A stretch of DNA of 64,000 nt from Dichomitus squalens LYAD-421 SS1 (lineage: Eukaryota > Basidiomycota > Agaricomycetes > Polyporales > Polyporaceae). A program made the translations under genes and the position numbers. How positions within the stretch are numbered: the stretch's first letter is position 1; the number at the start of each line of letters is the position of its first letter. The notes under the pieces were generated by a model, which saw only the letters and a list, made by a program, of their open reading frames with translations, ran no database searches and was not told the DNA's origin. The stretch lies in NCBI RefSeq assembly GCF_000275845.1, contig NW_006766897.1, forward strand, positions 238,321-302,320, written 5' to 3'. Shown piece after piece: positions 24,027 to 34,840 of this stretch.

Positions 24027-24482
24027 GTTTCTGATGTGTTCTTTGGTCTACTATACGTCTGTAGTATGAGCTCCTGACTGAGGGAATATATCCCGTGTCA
24101 ATTCAGTGGGTCGAGTTGAACGCGACAGGCTAAGCTTTGGATGGCGCCGTTAGGTGTAGACGCCCATTTGAGGGAGCGCCTAATTGCTACATTGGGAGAG
24201 CTAGGCGCCGGATGTGCAAGTGCGTCTCCCAAAAGTGTCCGACGGAATCAACAAGGCCCACCGACTTCAAGACCAACATCAGCGCCGTGAGTACAATTCT
24301 TTGCTGTTCGAACCTCTGGATGGACGTCCTAGGTGCTCTGGGCGGCATGTGGGAGGTTTCAAGGGTGAATTTGCGATGGATTGGGGCTGGATTGAGCGGC
24401 GTGCGGATGGATGTACCCAGGATTGGCACGGTGAACCTCTGCTCTCGCTCCTCGTGCTTACACTCCTCCTCTGCACTCGTAG
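24027..24482. promoter_or_regulatory. Divergent SDT1 / eL6 promoter
   Basis: 456 bp between divergent starts. The ~45 nt directly before the eL6 ATG are pyrimidine-rich (CTCGCTCCTCGTGCTTAC, CTCCTCCTCTGC), typical of fungal ribosomal protein gene leaders. No gene seen. Confidence 0.45.
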
Positions 24483-25268
24483 ATGGCCCGCAGCAAGGAA
24501 ATCGCCCCCGGCGTCGGCCGCCTCTCCCGCTCTGCCGTCTATGCCCGCCGTGGTCTCTTCAAGGGCCAGAAAAAAACCGAGAAGCCCGCTGCGGCTGAGA
24601 CCCCCGCGACGAAGGAGGTGTCCGTCGGCGGCGAGAAGAACGGCTCGACGCGTATCGTTCCGACCAAGAAGGCGCCCCGCTTCTACCCCGCGGAGGACGT
24701 CCGCCAACCCAAGAAGAGTCGGAAATCCCCCAAGCCCGCGAAGCTCCGCTCCTCCATCACTCCCGGTACCGTCCTCATTCTCCTCGCGGGTCGCTTCCGG
24801 GGGAAGCGTGTAGTGTTCTTGAAGCAGTTGGCGAGTGGGTTGTTGTTGGTCACCGGTCCCTACAAAGTGAACGGTGTTCCCCTCCGGAGGGTGAACCAGG
24901 CGTACGTGATCGCCACCTCTACCAAGCTCGACCTTGGTGACTTCAAGGTGCGCTCCTCGACCCAGAGAGGGTCAGCCGTCCTGGCGTCTCACTCAGATTT
25001 TGACGTGATATTCTAGGTTGACGAGAAAATCAACGACGCATACTTCGCGAAGCCTGCGACCAAGGGCTCCCGCTCCGCAGAGGAGGAGTTCTTCTCGGAG
25101 GGCAAGCCTAAGGAGAAGACTCCTTTCCCCGAGTCGAAGGCGGCTGACCAGAAGGCGGTCGATGGCGCCGTCATCGCTGCCATCAAGAAGACCGAGTACT
25201 TGGAGAAGTACGTCAAGGCGACCTTCGGCCTCTCAAAGGGCCAGTTCCCTCACCAGCTCAATTTCTAA
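24483..25268 (+). CDS. RPL6: 60S ribosomal protein eL6
   Basis: Large-subunit ribosomal protein. Two exons, 24483-24947 and 25017-25268, with a 69-nt intron ending TTCTAG, give 238 residues. Diagnostic sequences are the N-terminal basic tail, [20 protein letters not shown] (the eL6 KOW-like core), [34 protein letters not shown], and a C-terminal part ending [14 protein letters not shown]. Length and order match fungal eL6. The pyrimidine-rich leader and biased codons agree with high expression. Confidence 0.96.
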
Positions 25269-25557
25269 TCGGGTAGAGGGATTCTTTGGAGAGGTGGTGG
25301 GCAGACTGCTGGAGTCTTCAGCGAGGGGAGTTTAGCGGTCGCTGCAGCTATGACTATGATATGCCCTATAGCACACGCATGACACATATACGCACTTTGA
25401 TATGCTAGTCTCTGGGCATTGTAAAACCTGACGATTGGGCTGGAATGCGCTCGCGGATAGTGTGAATCTGGCCCCAAACATGCATCTGGACGGGGCCCTG
25501 ACGTTCGGGAATTGACGCGCCCATGTTCGCGGGCGCTTGATAGCGGCACGTCGCAGA

Positions 25558-26690
25558 ATGCTTTCCACCAGGACTGCTCTGGCAACTTTACGACCAGCTC
25601 TGCGTCCTGTTCGCTGTGGTCCACGACATCTCCCGCCTCGCAGAACATTCATTGCGTCAACTATACAAAGCTTGTCAGATGGCTTTCTGGACCTGGCAAT
25701 CGCGCTACCTTACCCTTCAGGCTGGCCACCATACTCCTGTACCATAATCCTAGTCACCGTTGTGACACGGCTCGCATTCACTGTGCCATTCTCCGTTTGG
25801 GTATGTGTATGCATACACGAGATGCCTTATCTGTGTCTGACGTGTCCATCCCAGGCCAAGAATCGACAATGGCGTGCAGAGACCATCGTCATTCCTCAAC
25901 TGAAGAGTGAAATGTCTGCCATTCACAAACAGGTGCAGCGAGACATGAAACGGGATGGCTTCCGAGGGGACAAAGATGCGGTCATCGCGGAAATTAACAA
26001 GCGGACCCGACCCATAGTGAGTGTACGGACGTCGAATCCGTCGAACCTGCGCTCATGCCGTCTTGCAGGCAACCACCCGCCGAAAGGAGCTGCTCGCGCA
26101 GCACAACGCCTCCCCCATGCCGACCATTATCGTACCCGTCGTCACGCAGCTCCCCCTGTTCATCGGCACGAGCATGGTGCTCTCGCACGCGTCGACCGCG
26201 CCGACGGTCCTCGACTCCGAGTCGTTCTTCACGCTCACCTCGCTCGCGCACGCGGACCCCACTGCAACCCTCCCGATCCTCCTCGGCGTCATCACGCTCG
26301 CGAACGTCGAGAGCTCACGCTGGTTCGTCGGCGCGGAGGTGCTCCAGCGCGAGGCGCAGGTCGCCAAGTGGACGGCGGAGCGGCGCGCGCGGGGCGAGCA
26401 GATCCTCGAACCGCGTAAGATCCACCAGAGTGCGCTCAGAGTGCTCTCCGTCGGCCGGATCCTGATCGCGGCGATGGTTCCGGGGGTGAGTCGCGGCTGC
26501 GTCCTCCACGGTGCTGGTGCTTGCTGACCGCGTTGTGTGCGCTTGTGTTCTCCGTTTGCAGAGCGTCCAGCTATACTGGGTGACGTCCGCGACGTTCGGC
26601 CTGATCCAGTCTTGGATCTTGGACTATTGGGATATGAGACGACGCAAAGATGTTGGGCCGCCTCCGACGACCGGACCAAAACAGGCGTAG
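25558..26690 (+). CDS. COX18: Mitochondrial inner-membrane insertase, Cox18 (Oxa1/YidC family)
   Basis: Membrane insertase of the mitochondrial inner membrane; family members export the C-terminal tail of Cox2 during cytochrome oxidase assembly. The start ATG at 25558 gives an Arg/Ser-rich presequence (MLSTRTALATLRPALRPV). The first transmembrane segment is CTIILVTVVTRLAFTVPF. A matrix coiled stretch follows (AKNRQWRAETIVIPQLKSEM), then MPTIIVPVVTQLPLFIGTSM, LPILLGVITLAN, ILIAAMVPG and LYWVTSATFGLIQSWIL. That gives the five helices expected of the family. Four exons, with introns after FSVW, after TRPI and after MVPG. The last exon ends PPPTTGPKQA. The short C-terminal tail, without Oxa1's long ribosome-binding coil, favours Cox18 over Oxa1. 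Confidence 0.88.
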
Positions 26691-27056
26691 TCGGTGTGAC
26701 GAAGACGTTACCGGAGTCCATCGGGCCCAGAATGGGAGCTGGTACTGGTACAGGCAATGTGAGTACTGTTTCTCGTCTCCTGACCTCCGATTGTTGCTCG
26801 GATGACAAAAAAGTGGTATGTGACGGAACCACGGTATGTTCTTACGGAACTTGTGGTTCCAGATGATTCCTCCTTGATCTAATATGACGAGCGAAGACGG
26901 CGTATCTCCCTGAGAATGATGCGACCAACTAATTCAATCCCTTGTACAGGTTCTATTTGTGCATGTCTCCGAGCTGCATCCGTACGGTAGGTTTACCAGG
27001 CATTGTAGAGTATACTAGATCGGATCCATATAATCACCACCGAGAAGTCCGAGCAA
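26691..27056. other. Intergenic, convergent 3' ends
   Basis: 3' flanks of COX18 (plus) and the small membrane protein gene (minus). No feature recognised. Confidence 0.4.
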
Positions 27057-27642
27057 TCACGCCTTCCTGTGCGCCTGTCCATCACGTCTATCGACGTATC
27101 TCCCGACTCCCATATGCCATGCAACCCGCGGTATCAGCAGACTGAAACCGGTAAGGAATGTGAGCCAGAGGAGGCTGCTCCATTCCCAAAAGTGCCATCG
27201 GTTGTCGCCCAGTGCCCACCATGTGATGATGATGTGGACGACGTCGGCGAAGAGGAGGGGCGTGAACAGTGCGCCGACGATCTTCTCCTGCAGTACAGGA
27301 TGCGCAAAGAGGTATTTGCGGGCAGCGCCGAGCACGAAGACGTTGATGAGGCCGAGCAGGCCGACGGTGTGGGCGAGCTGGATCATGGTGACTTGGGTGG
27401 CTTTAGCTAGCGGACCCGGAGGTGCGCTGCCTGACGGCCAGGGGGCCTGAGCGTCGTGGATCTTGCGAAAACCGGTGTTGGTACATGGATGAAGAGAGAA
27501 GGCTCAGGCTGCGCACCGTTTTGGGGTCGGCCATGGCTCCCGCGAATCCCATGATGGCTAACAGTGGCTCATAGAGACCAAAGAGTACCCAATAAATCCA
27601 AGGGAGTGCAGTAGTGGGGCGATCGTCGTAGGCGGGCGACAT
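27057..27642 (-). CDS. Small four-helix fungal membrane protein (DUF7704-like)
   Basis: Function unknown. The start ATG at 27642 gives MSPAYDDRPTTALPWIYWVL; an in-frame Met at 27690 would add 16 residues. One intron of ~80 nt joins GAMADPKT to APWPSGSAPPGPL. Four hydrophobic segments are seen: IYWVLFGLYEPLLAIMGF, LAHTVGLLGLINVFVL, IVGALFTPLLFADVVHIIIT and SLLWLTFLTGFSLLIP. The protein is ~165 residues and the tail is basic and hydrophilic. It resembles the widespread small fungal membrane proteins grouped as DUF7704 (from memory), of unproven function. The gene is complete. Confidence 0.7.
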
Positions 27643-29032
27643 GGCTATAGGTCTGAGGAGGTAAAGAGCGTAGGGGTGTGCGGGTAGCAAGGATATATAG
27701 ATGTATGTTGAGGCTGAGTGGGCTGAGTGGGGGAAAGGAAGGGAAGGACCTGGAGTCAGGGAATGGCGGCTGGTATAGGAGAATGGTAGACCGATTTCAT
27801 ACTCCTCTGACGAGGAATTGCGGCAGAGGCCATCTGGGGGCGGTTGTGCGGGCTCCGGTTTTAGCTTCTGACCGGCGGCACACCGCTGCTATCAGCAGAG
27901 ACCAGAAGGACGACGATATTCGCCAGCCAGTCCCTGCCCAGCGCCTCGGTACTCTCGGCCCCGAGAACAGACAGCTACGCTAATTATGCCATAATGCGCG
28001 CTCCGGCGGCAGTGCTTTAGCCTGCCCTGAACACGCCGCCTTATGAGCGTCCCAGCGGTCCATCCGCTTCTTCAACTTACATACACGGTCCATTTCTTAC
28101 CCAGGCAACCTACACGCTCATAGACGTCGAGTTGCTAAATGGCAGGACCAAGAAGGATACCGAGAAGATGGAGGTTATAATGGTTGTACTTTTGTCGTCT
28201 GACGTTGGTGGATTATGACCTTCGCACCTCCTGACATTCCTTAATATCAGTCTCAACGCACTGCATATGTACATGCGACAGGAACCCGAGTGTGTCGCCG
28301 AATTCATGATGGTCGTTATCTAGTGTACTGTGAGATCGTGTCAGCCGCTCGAGAATGCTGTCTCAAACAGTACCTGACGTGTTGTTCTCGAGCTCGTCTC
28401 TCTGCAATGTACCTTTGCTCGAGATACGTGTTACGTGCAAAGCTGCATGGAGACCGAGAATACTTGAGACCCACTGGACAATGTGCGTAGGATAGGCTCA
28501 GGGTTGGACGTTTCCTCGCTGGGAGAGACAGGCCTTCGAGGCGACGGCACGCCTCAACGCCCAGTCGTCTTCCTCCGAAGGAGATGAAGGATCTTCCGCA
28601 CCGAAAAGACACAAGCCATGCCAAATAGCCTCCTCGCCGTGTCGTGCACAAGTCGTACGGAAAGTTTGTCGGACCGTGACTCCTCCTCCATCTTGTACGC
28701 CGAAGGGTTGCGGCAGCGGGTGTAAGGTCCGTATGCGTACGGGGCCGCGCATTACTCGGTGTTCATCCTATTCTCTTCTGGTGTTCTCTCCCAGTTGCCA
28801 TAGAATCACAGGAAAGTATTAGTACATCAAGAACATCGCTCGAGCCTGGAAGCTCATAAACGCCCATTGGCACCGGCGGGAGAATCGCTATTTCTGGCGC
28901 TTCGATGCTTGCGGCTCGACACTCCTACGTTCGATGTAACTCCCGACTTCTCTCGCAGTCACCGTCTGCAATGCTCCTCGCTGCTGCTGCCTGACGCTTC
29001 GACCCTCTCTACGCAGCGTAGACGAAATCTCC
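27643..29032. other. 1.4-kb divergent intergenic region
   Basis: Separates the small membrane protein gene from FEX, both transcribed away from here. A minus-strand frame at 28498-28752 and overlapping frames at 28316-28651 contain no domain I recognise and no clear splice continuation. No tRNA or repeat seen. Confidence 0.4.
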
Positions 29033-30364
29033 ATGTCCAGGGCCGTCAACGTTCCACTTGCGTCTGACAACCGAGAGGAGCCCTTCGCCGAGGCCCGAAA
29101 TGCAGAAGACGGCCAAGCGCAATCCCGTCAGGCCAGCACCGTCGAGAAGGTGCTCAGCTCGGGAGAGCCGTCACAGGACAATGACAGCCCTCCCCCACGC
29201 CGCAGCGATGTAGGCAACGTCCTCGCGCGACACTCTTCGGTCAGGGACGCAGACTCTCTTGCGTCGATCGACCGGCCTCCGAGCGAGGAGGAGAACCTCC
29301 CGCCATCGAAGATATACGAGCCGCTGTCGTTCCCGGTGCTTGCGCTGCTGATGCCCGCGTCGATATTTGGGGTGCTAGCCAGGCTGGGACTACAGGCCAT
29401 CACTGCTTACGACGGCAAAGAGATATTCCCGCTTGCTTGGGTGCAAGGGGCTGGCTGTCTTGTGATGGGATTCGCGCTAGGGCTGAAGGAGCCTATAGGG
29501 CAGTTGTACGTAGGATTGCAGCTATTCCACTTTGTAGAGTCGTTGACCATGTCTTCCTCGTAGTTATGGACCACTATACACTGCTATCACGACCGGCTTC
29601 TGTGGGTCGCTGACCACTTTCTCGGGGTGGCAAGTCGATATTTTCGAGTCCTGGATTAACGGCACTGCCTCCCACCGGGACTGGCTCCGAGACGTAAGTG
29701 TTGACCTCACCATATGTATTCCCGACATGCACTGAGACCTCGTTGGTAGGCCATAGACGGCGCCGGGAAGACCGTATTCACCTTCGCCATCTCCCTATCC
29801 GCCATCTCCTTCGGCGCCCACCTCTCCAAGCTACTCCTGCCCTACGTCCACACCCCCCGGACGCCGTCACGACCGGTCCGCTACACCCTCTCCGCGCTCG
29901 CAGTGCTCGTCTACGCCGCGGCGTACCCCGCCTACTTCCGCATGTCGCCCCGCTTCCGGCATGAAGCGACCGCCGCGCTCCTCTTCTCCTTCCCGGGCAC
30001 GCTCTCGCGCTACCTGCTCTCGCTCTCGCTCAACCCGCGCCTCAAGCTCTTCCCCCTCGGCACGTTCGCTGCGAACATGGTCGGCACCGCGCTCCTCGGC
30101 ACGTTCCAGGTGCTCCGGAGCATCCGGCATCCAGGGCCGCTCAGCGCGAACGCCTGCAACGTCCTCCAAGGGCTCGCCGACGGGTACTGTGGGTGCCTGA
30201 CGACCGTCAGCACGTTCGCGGCGGAGGTCGATGCCTTGCCTCCGCGTCGGGCGTGGTTGTATGCCGTCCTTAGTTGGCTGACGGGCCAGGTTCTCCTCGC
30301 TATCATCCTAGGGCCGTCCATCGGAGTGGGACATGTCAGCAGAGAGATTACCTGTCGGTTCTGA
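29033..30364 (+). CDS. FEX1: Fluoride exporter FEX (two fused CrcB/Fluc domains)
   Basis: Plasma-membrane fluoride channel that protects the cell from F-; the eukaryotic form is a head-to-tail fusion of two Fluc domains. The start at 29033 opens a ~100-residue disordered, acidic, Ser/Pro-rich N-terminal tail. Domain 1 begins at LLMPASIFGVLARLGLQAIT and holds the Fluc signature TGFCGSLTTFSGWQVD (near 29590-29635). Domain 2 includes FSFPGTLSRYLLSL, FAANMVGTALLGTF and the repeated signature GYCGCLTTVSTFAAEVD. Introns fall after GQL (about 29503) and after HRDWLRD (about 29693). The protein ends REITCRF, with TGA at 30362. Both repeats keep the GxCGxxTT core. The 100-residue N-tail is longer than in yeast Fex1. 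Confidence 0.93.
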
Positions 30365-31341
30365 AGAATAGATCACCCTATCAATTTAGAGATATAGCGC
30401 ATCCGTTCACAACATGACCTGGAGGCGTTCAGCCAGCGAGGGGCGGCACGCGACACAAACTATGGAAAGAGGTGTGCAAATGTAATGTATTTTATGTTGC
30501 GACTAGACACGATGCGAATACCCCAGAAAGTAATATACAAGTCGTCGGTGTTTGGTGACTACAGAATGGCCGCGAGCCCATCCGCGAAGGCTGTGGCCAG
30601 CCCTACGTACGCGAATCCGAATAATCGAACCAATAATCAAAGCGGCAAGAAATGATGTGGACTGGTAGGCAAGAACGATGCGAGATAAAGCAACAGAATG
30701 CGAAGTGAACCAAGTATGTGGTGGATGAGGCTGGACGGCGCAAGACGGAACCAAAAAGACATCGCGGCGGGACTGCAGGCTAGGTATGTATGCAGCAGGG
30801 GAGCAGTATGGCGGTATGTGAACGGATAAATAAACGAAGCACTGTGCAGATGCGTACGGTGCGAGGGAAAATTAGGATATATGCAGGACTGCTTGCAAGC
30901 GTAAAGTAACAGAACGCCGCTATGACCGGTGAGAAGGTGCCAAGGGCTATGCGGAAGGACCCATAAGATGTGGGAGTATGCGTACGGGTACTGCGACGGC
31001 AGTGCGCAAGTTTGCACAGCCGTCGGAACAGCGTGGCAGAGGAGTAGGAGGAAAGGCCAAGGGCGTGGTCGTCTAAGTGTCATTACGGTGGTGTCGTCAT
31101 TAGTTGTAGCGTCGTGGATATGGCGTAGAATCCATTGCGGTGCGATGCATAGCAATAGCGTGAAAGTCTATTTGCAGGAAAGCAACCAGATGATATGCAA
31201 CAGATTAACCCGTCAGAACTGCTGGGGAGGCACGACAGCGGGGCTGGTACCTCGCAGCGTAAACCAGGATAGGTCTCCCGTTCGACAGACACGAACGGCA
31301 TTCGCGTGAACGGGCGCCGCTAGATGAGCCATCAAGGCCAT
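30365..31341. other. Convergent 3' intergenic region, ~1 kb
   Basis: Lies between the stops of FEX (plus) and the VTT-domain gene (minus). It is unusually long for a convergent gap in this window. A 172-codon frame runs through it on the minus strand (30637-31155), but its composition (His/Leu/Pro-rich, no domain) does not look coding. Antisense or non-coding transcripts are possible but unsupported. Confidence 0.4.
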
Positions 31342-32862
31342 TCACAGCGGTAGGCTTTCCTTCTCCCTGACAAGGATCTCGAGCTCCCTTGCATCCCTAG
31401 CTATGGCACGCGACCGGGATCCGGAGCGGATTCGGCTCCTCCACTCCTTGACCCACGCCCAACGCTCTTCCGTGGCCTGCTGTTCCTCGGGCGTCTCTTT
31501 TGACAGCCATGCCCGTAGCCGGTTCCGGCCGAGGATAGGTGCGAGGGAGAGGAATGACAGGACGGCCAGCTTCATGACGATTTCGGGTGACGTCAAGATA
31601 GACTGCACCGATTGTGAGGTGGGGCGGGGGTTCGTCGCCAAGGTCTGGAGAATATCGCCTATCTGGCAGGTCACGGCTGTCCACGGCAGGGATCCAATCA
31701 AGGCACCGAGGAAGCAATCCCAGACGGCGACTCCACAGACACCACATGCTATGTTTATGCCCGACCAAGGGACGACGCCGATGAGCCGGAGGACAGACAA
31801 TCGTACCCATGCGGGGGAGCTGTTGTCCTTGGAGGAGTCCCCACCTTCCAGCACAGAGCGCGTCATCGCCAGCGGGCGGGGGAAGAACTGCGTCAGGAAC
31901 GGTCCGAGCGGAGCGGCGAGGGCACTGGCTGACAGCGACCCCAGGGTGGTGAGGAATGTCAGGAGTACGATGGAGAGCGCCGCCGGGAAGAGCGCTCCTG
32001 CGAGCACGTTCTGCATAGCATTAACGTCAATTGTGAGCGCATAGGACACAACGTTGCATACGTACCGCTAACACGCTCCCAGGTATAGACCAACTGTGCA
32101 TCCAAATAGTGACTACGGAGATGACGCCTACGACATGCGCAATGGAGAAAAGGCCGCTCTGCGTATAGCCATGCAATTCTCTGCCGAGCTGCGCGAGATC
32201 GGGCAAGGTCCGCGGCCAAGCCGAAGTGATGGGAAGAGTCGACATGCAGAACACGACCAGCGCGCTCGATAATGGGAACATAATCAGCACGAGAAGCACC
32301 GGCGTGTGGACCTGTAAGATGCGAACAGCGACGACGCGAGAACAATCAACCAAGCATCACGCGAGCGACTCGGGAGAAGACGCACTGATGGATGCCCTTC
32401 CCACAGACGCCCCTTCGCCTTCGCTTGTGGCTTCTCCGGGAATGAGACGTCCCCAAAGTACGACCGCGTTGGGGATGAGGACATGGGGAGGATGGACGAG
32501 TCATCCGTGCTCGCGCGACTGTGAAGAGGGGATGATGGGGTCGACGGAAAGCTTTGCTCGGCGGAGAGATGGAGCGTGTGCGCCCAGCGGCTGACCATAG
32601 ATACCAATTTCGACGGCGGCGAGGGTATCTCTCGTGGAGACCGTAGCGGAGGGATGGAGAGGGAGAGCGGGGGGAAGTCGCGTGCGCTCCGGGGGGTAGG
32701 AGGGATGGGCGACAGACCGGGCTCACCGGTAGATGGTCGGTCAACAAGAGAGCTTGACCGCCGGCGACCGAGAGAGGCAAGCGTCAGCGGTGGGCGCACA
32801 TTCGTAGACGATGCGCGGTGCCTGTTGGGCGGCGGGACGGGAGGACAGAGGGAGGAGGCCAT
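31342..32862 (-). CDS. TVP38/TMEM64-type membrane protein (VTT/SNARE-associated domain)
   Basis: Multi-spanning Golgi/endomembrane protein of the VTT (DedA-like, PF09335) superfamily; relatives include yeast Tvp38 and the scramblases TMEM41B and VMP1. The start ATG at 32862 opens a ~150-residue Ser/Pro-rich disordered N-terminus. A donor after EGHPS (GTGCGT, about 32389) joins VHTPVLLVLIMFPLSSALVV, the first helix. Then come LFSIAHVVGVISVVTIWMHS and the VTT core: FPAALSIVLLTFLTTLGSLS, the re-entrant-like RLIGVVPWSGINIACGVCGV, and WDCFLGALIGSLPWTAVTCQ. A last helix VMKLAVLSFLSLAPIL precedes a basic cytosolic tail ending REKESLPL. The VVPW..IN....V..... FLGALIGSLPW pattern is diagnostic. Two introns are inferred; the precise Tvp38 function is inference. 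Confidence 0.88.
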
Positions 32863-33767
32863 GGCCAGACAGAGGAGGAAAGGGGATGAGAGCGAGGCTG
32901 ACGGGCGGGTTATACATATGAGCGCTGTCGTCGTACAGCGGCCTTCTTTGATTTTTCTCTGCTGTCCCCAGTAGCCGACATCATCCCCATGCCGAATCCG
33001 GCCATTCCCTCCCGGCCCGACCCGGCCAACATTTGTGCTTACGTCCCTATGCTTGCCATCCGCGCCCGGATCCCCTTCCGCCTCGACCTGCCTGCCCAGC
33101 CCGCTCCGGGTGCTCTGCAACGCTCCAGCGGCAGCAACATCTCGTGCGCCGCCTAGATTGTGCTAATCAATGGACGCTGTAACACCACCATCATGGTGAA
33201 TGTCAAACACAAGATCTGTCCCCACCCGCTGCTTCCAAGAATGCAAGTCTCGACTGAACGCGCGGACTCCGAGTGGCATGCACGGCGCCACTACCAAGGC
33301 CGAGCTCCCGGGCAATCGCTTATGTGTAAGCGGGGCAGCCTAACAGCACAAGGAAAGCCGCCTCCCTCTGACCAGGTTCTCCGACCGTCCTTGACGGGCG
33401 GGCTGCCACGAGGTTACGGCTGACTCCTCTTGCTGAGAAATGCGACTAAAGCCCGTGTGAGTGCCGCCGCCGGTCATGACATAACATCGGACCCTCAGAT
33501 ACCTACATCGGGTCTCTCTCAGTTGCGTATAACCTCGTGAACCATACAGATCGCTTCGAGTTACGAGATACGAGCGCCGAACATGCCACAATGTTACAGC
33601 AGCCAAAAGAGTTCATCGGAGATGGGCATGGGGTTCCAGCATTGATATGTATAGCATACACTTAGAACGACAACGAATGCATAGCGTCATGAAAAATCGA
33701 CCAGCCCAATCTGCCTCATAGCACCTAAGGTGGTAGGGGCAATCACGATGCTCCACCTAGCACCACC
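32863..33767. other. Intergenic, VTT-gene promoter and eL36 3' flank
   Basis: About 0.9 kb. Frames seen here (for example 33160-33423 plus, 33340-33606 minus) have no domain. No repeat or RNA gene recognised. Confidence 0.4.
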
Positions 33768-34273
33768 TCAGTGCGCCCTCCTGCTCTCTTGGATGATGTT
33801 GCCGAGCTCCTCCAGCTTGCGCTTTGAGCGCAGGAGAGTACCGAGCTGTGAGATCGATGGGCAAATAAACGAGCGATCCAATGTGCGCCGAAGGACACTA
33901 CTTACACGCTTCTTCGTGAGCTTACGCGCCTTCTTGTCCTATATATCCCATCGTGAGCCTCACAAGCGCCATGCGAATATCAGTGCAGAATCTAAGCGGA
34001 CGCACCTTGGAGTTCCTCAGCAACTCCATAACCCGACGCTCGTATGGCGAGAATCCGACAACCTCCCGGACGATAGAGCGCACGAACTTGGTGCGTGCAG
34101 ACTGAATCCCCTTGCGCTGGCTGGGGCGGACCGTCTTGGGGATGGGGGTCGTGGGGTGGCCCTTGTTAAGGCCGTAACGGAGGTCTGAATAATAGCAACA
34201 ACGCGAAACACGATACGCTCGTCAGCAATGGGTCAAAGGTTCAGTATGCTGAAGACGCACTGTTGCGGGCCAT
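33768..34273 (-). CDS. RPL36: 60S ribosomal protein eL36
   Basis: Ribosomal protein pieced together from four small exons. Exon 1 is only 13 nt (34273-34261, ATG GCC CGC AAC A). It splices from a GTGCGT donor to an acceptor near 34190, giving MARNNLRYGLNKGHPTT. The second exon continues PIPKTVRPSQRKGIQSARTK, FVRSIVREVVGFSPYERRVM and ELLRNSK. The third is DKKARKLTKKR followed by a GTAAGT donor. The last begins LGTLLRSKRKLEELGNIIQE and ends SRRAH with TGA at 33768-33770. About 100 residues in all, matching eL36. The gene is easy to miss because the first exon is tiny and none of the exons is long. Confidence 0.94.
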
Positions 34274-34840
34274 TTTTTGATGTCTTGAGGCTGGTGGTTG
34301 CTGCTGAGGACTGTGGCCGACAGAAAGGTAGTTTCCCTACACGTGACGCTCCTTGGGTGGCTGATTGCCACTGTATAGTTACATGCCATATCGAGTCCTT
34401 TTACTCCCACGGACCCTAAAGCAGGACGATGGGCACTCATCATCCCTTCCCATGGACTCTCGTGTGTTCCGCTGCGATTATTGAACTACGTAAGTTTGGA
34501 AGGTATATGCGAGAAAAAAGGTGGATATGGCTCAGCATAGATGAACCATTGGGTACGAGAGAACCACCCATCCAAGAACGCGCCCGAGCACCACCTGAGT
34601 GCGTCCGACCCCGCTGACTTACTTCGACTGTGCGGTGCGTCTAGCTACTACTCGTCGTGGCCCGCACGCAAGTGGGTGAAGGCAGACAATGCAACAAGTT
34701 GTCTGGGCGCCCTGGCAGCAATAGTACTGGGAGCTAATAGCGTAGTTGTAACTCGGGACATAGACTTATTCTAAGGGCGGAATGATAGGACAAAGACACT
34801 GGAGAAGTGAAAGTTCGACGGCATAAGTAAACGAAGTCCA
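34274..34840. other. Intergenic, eL36 promoter and CK2-beta 3' flank
   Basis: 567 bp holding the eL36 promoter. Short frames on both strands carry no recognisable protein. No TATA box or tandem repeat stood out. Confidence 0.4.

Noticed and set aside
30637..31155. 172-codon minus-strand frame in the FEX/VTT gap
   Set aside because: His/Leu/Pro-rich with no domain; it lies where two 3' UTRs converge. Kept only as a note in the intergenic entry.
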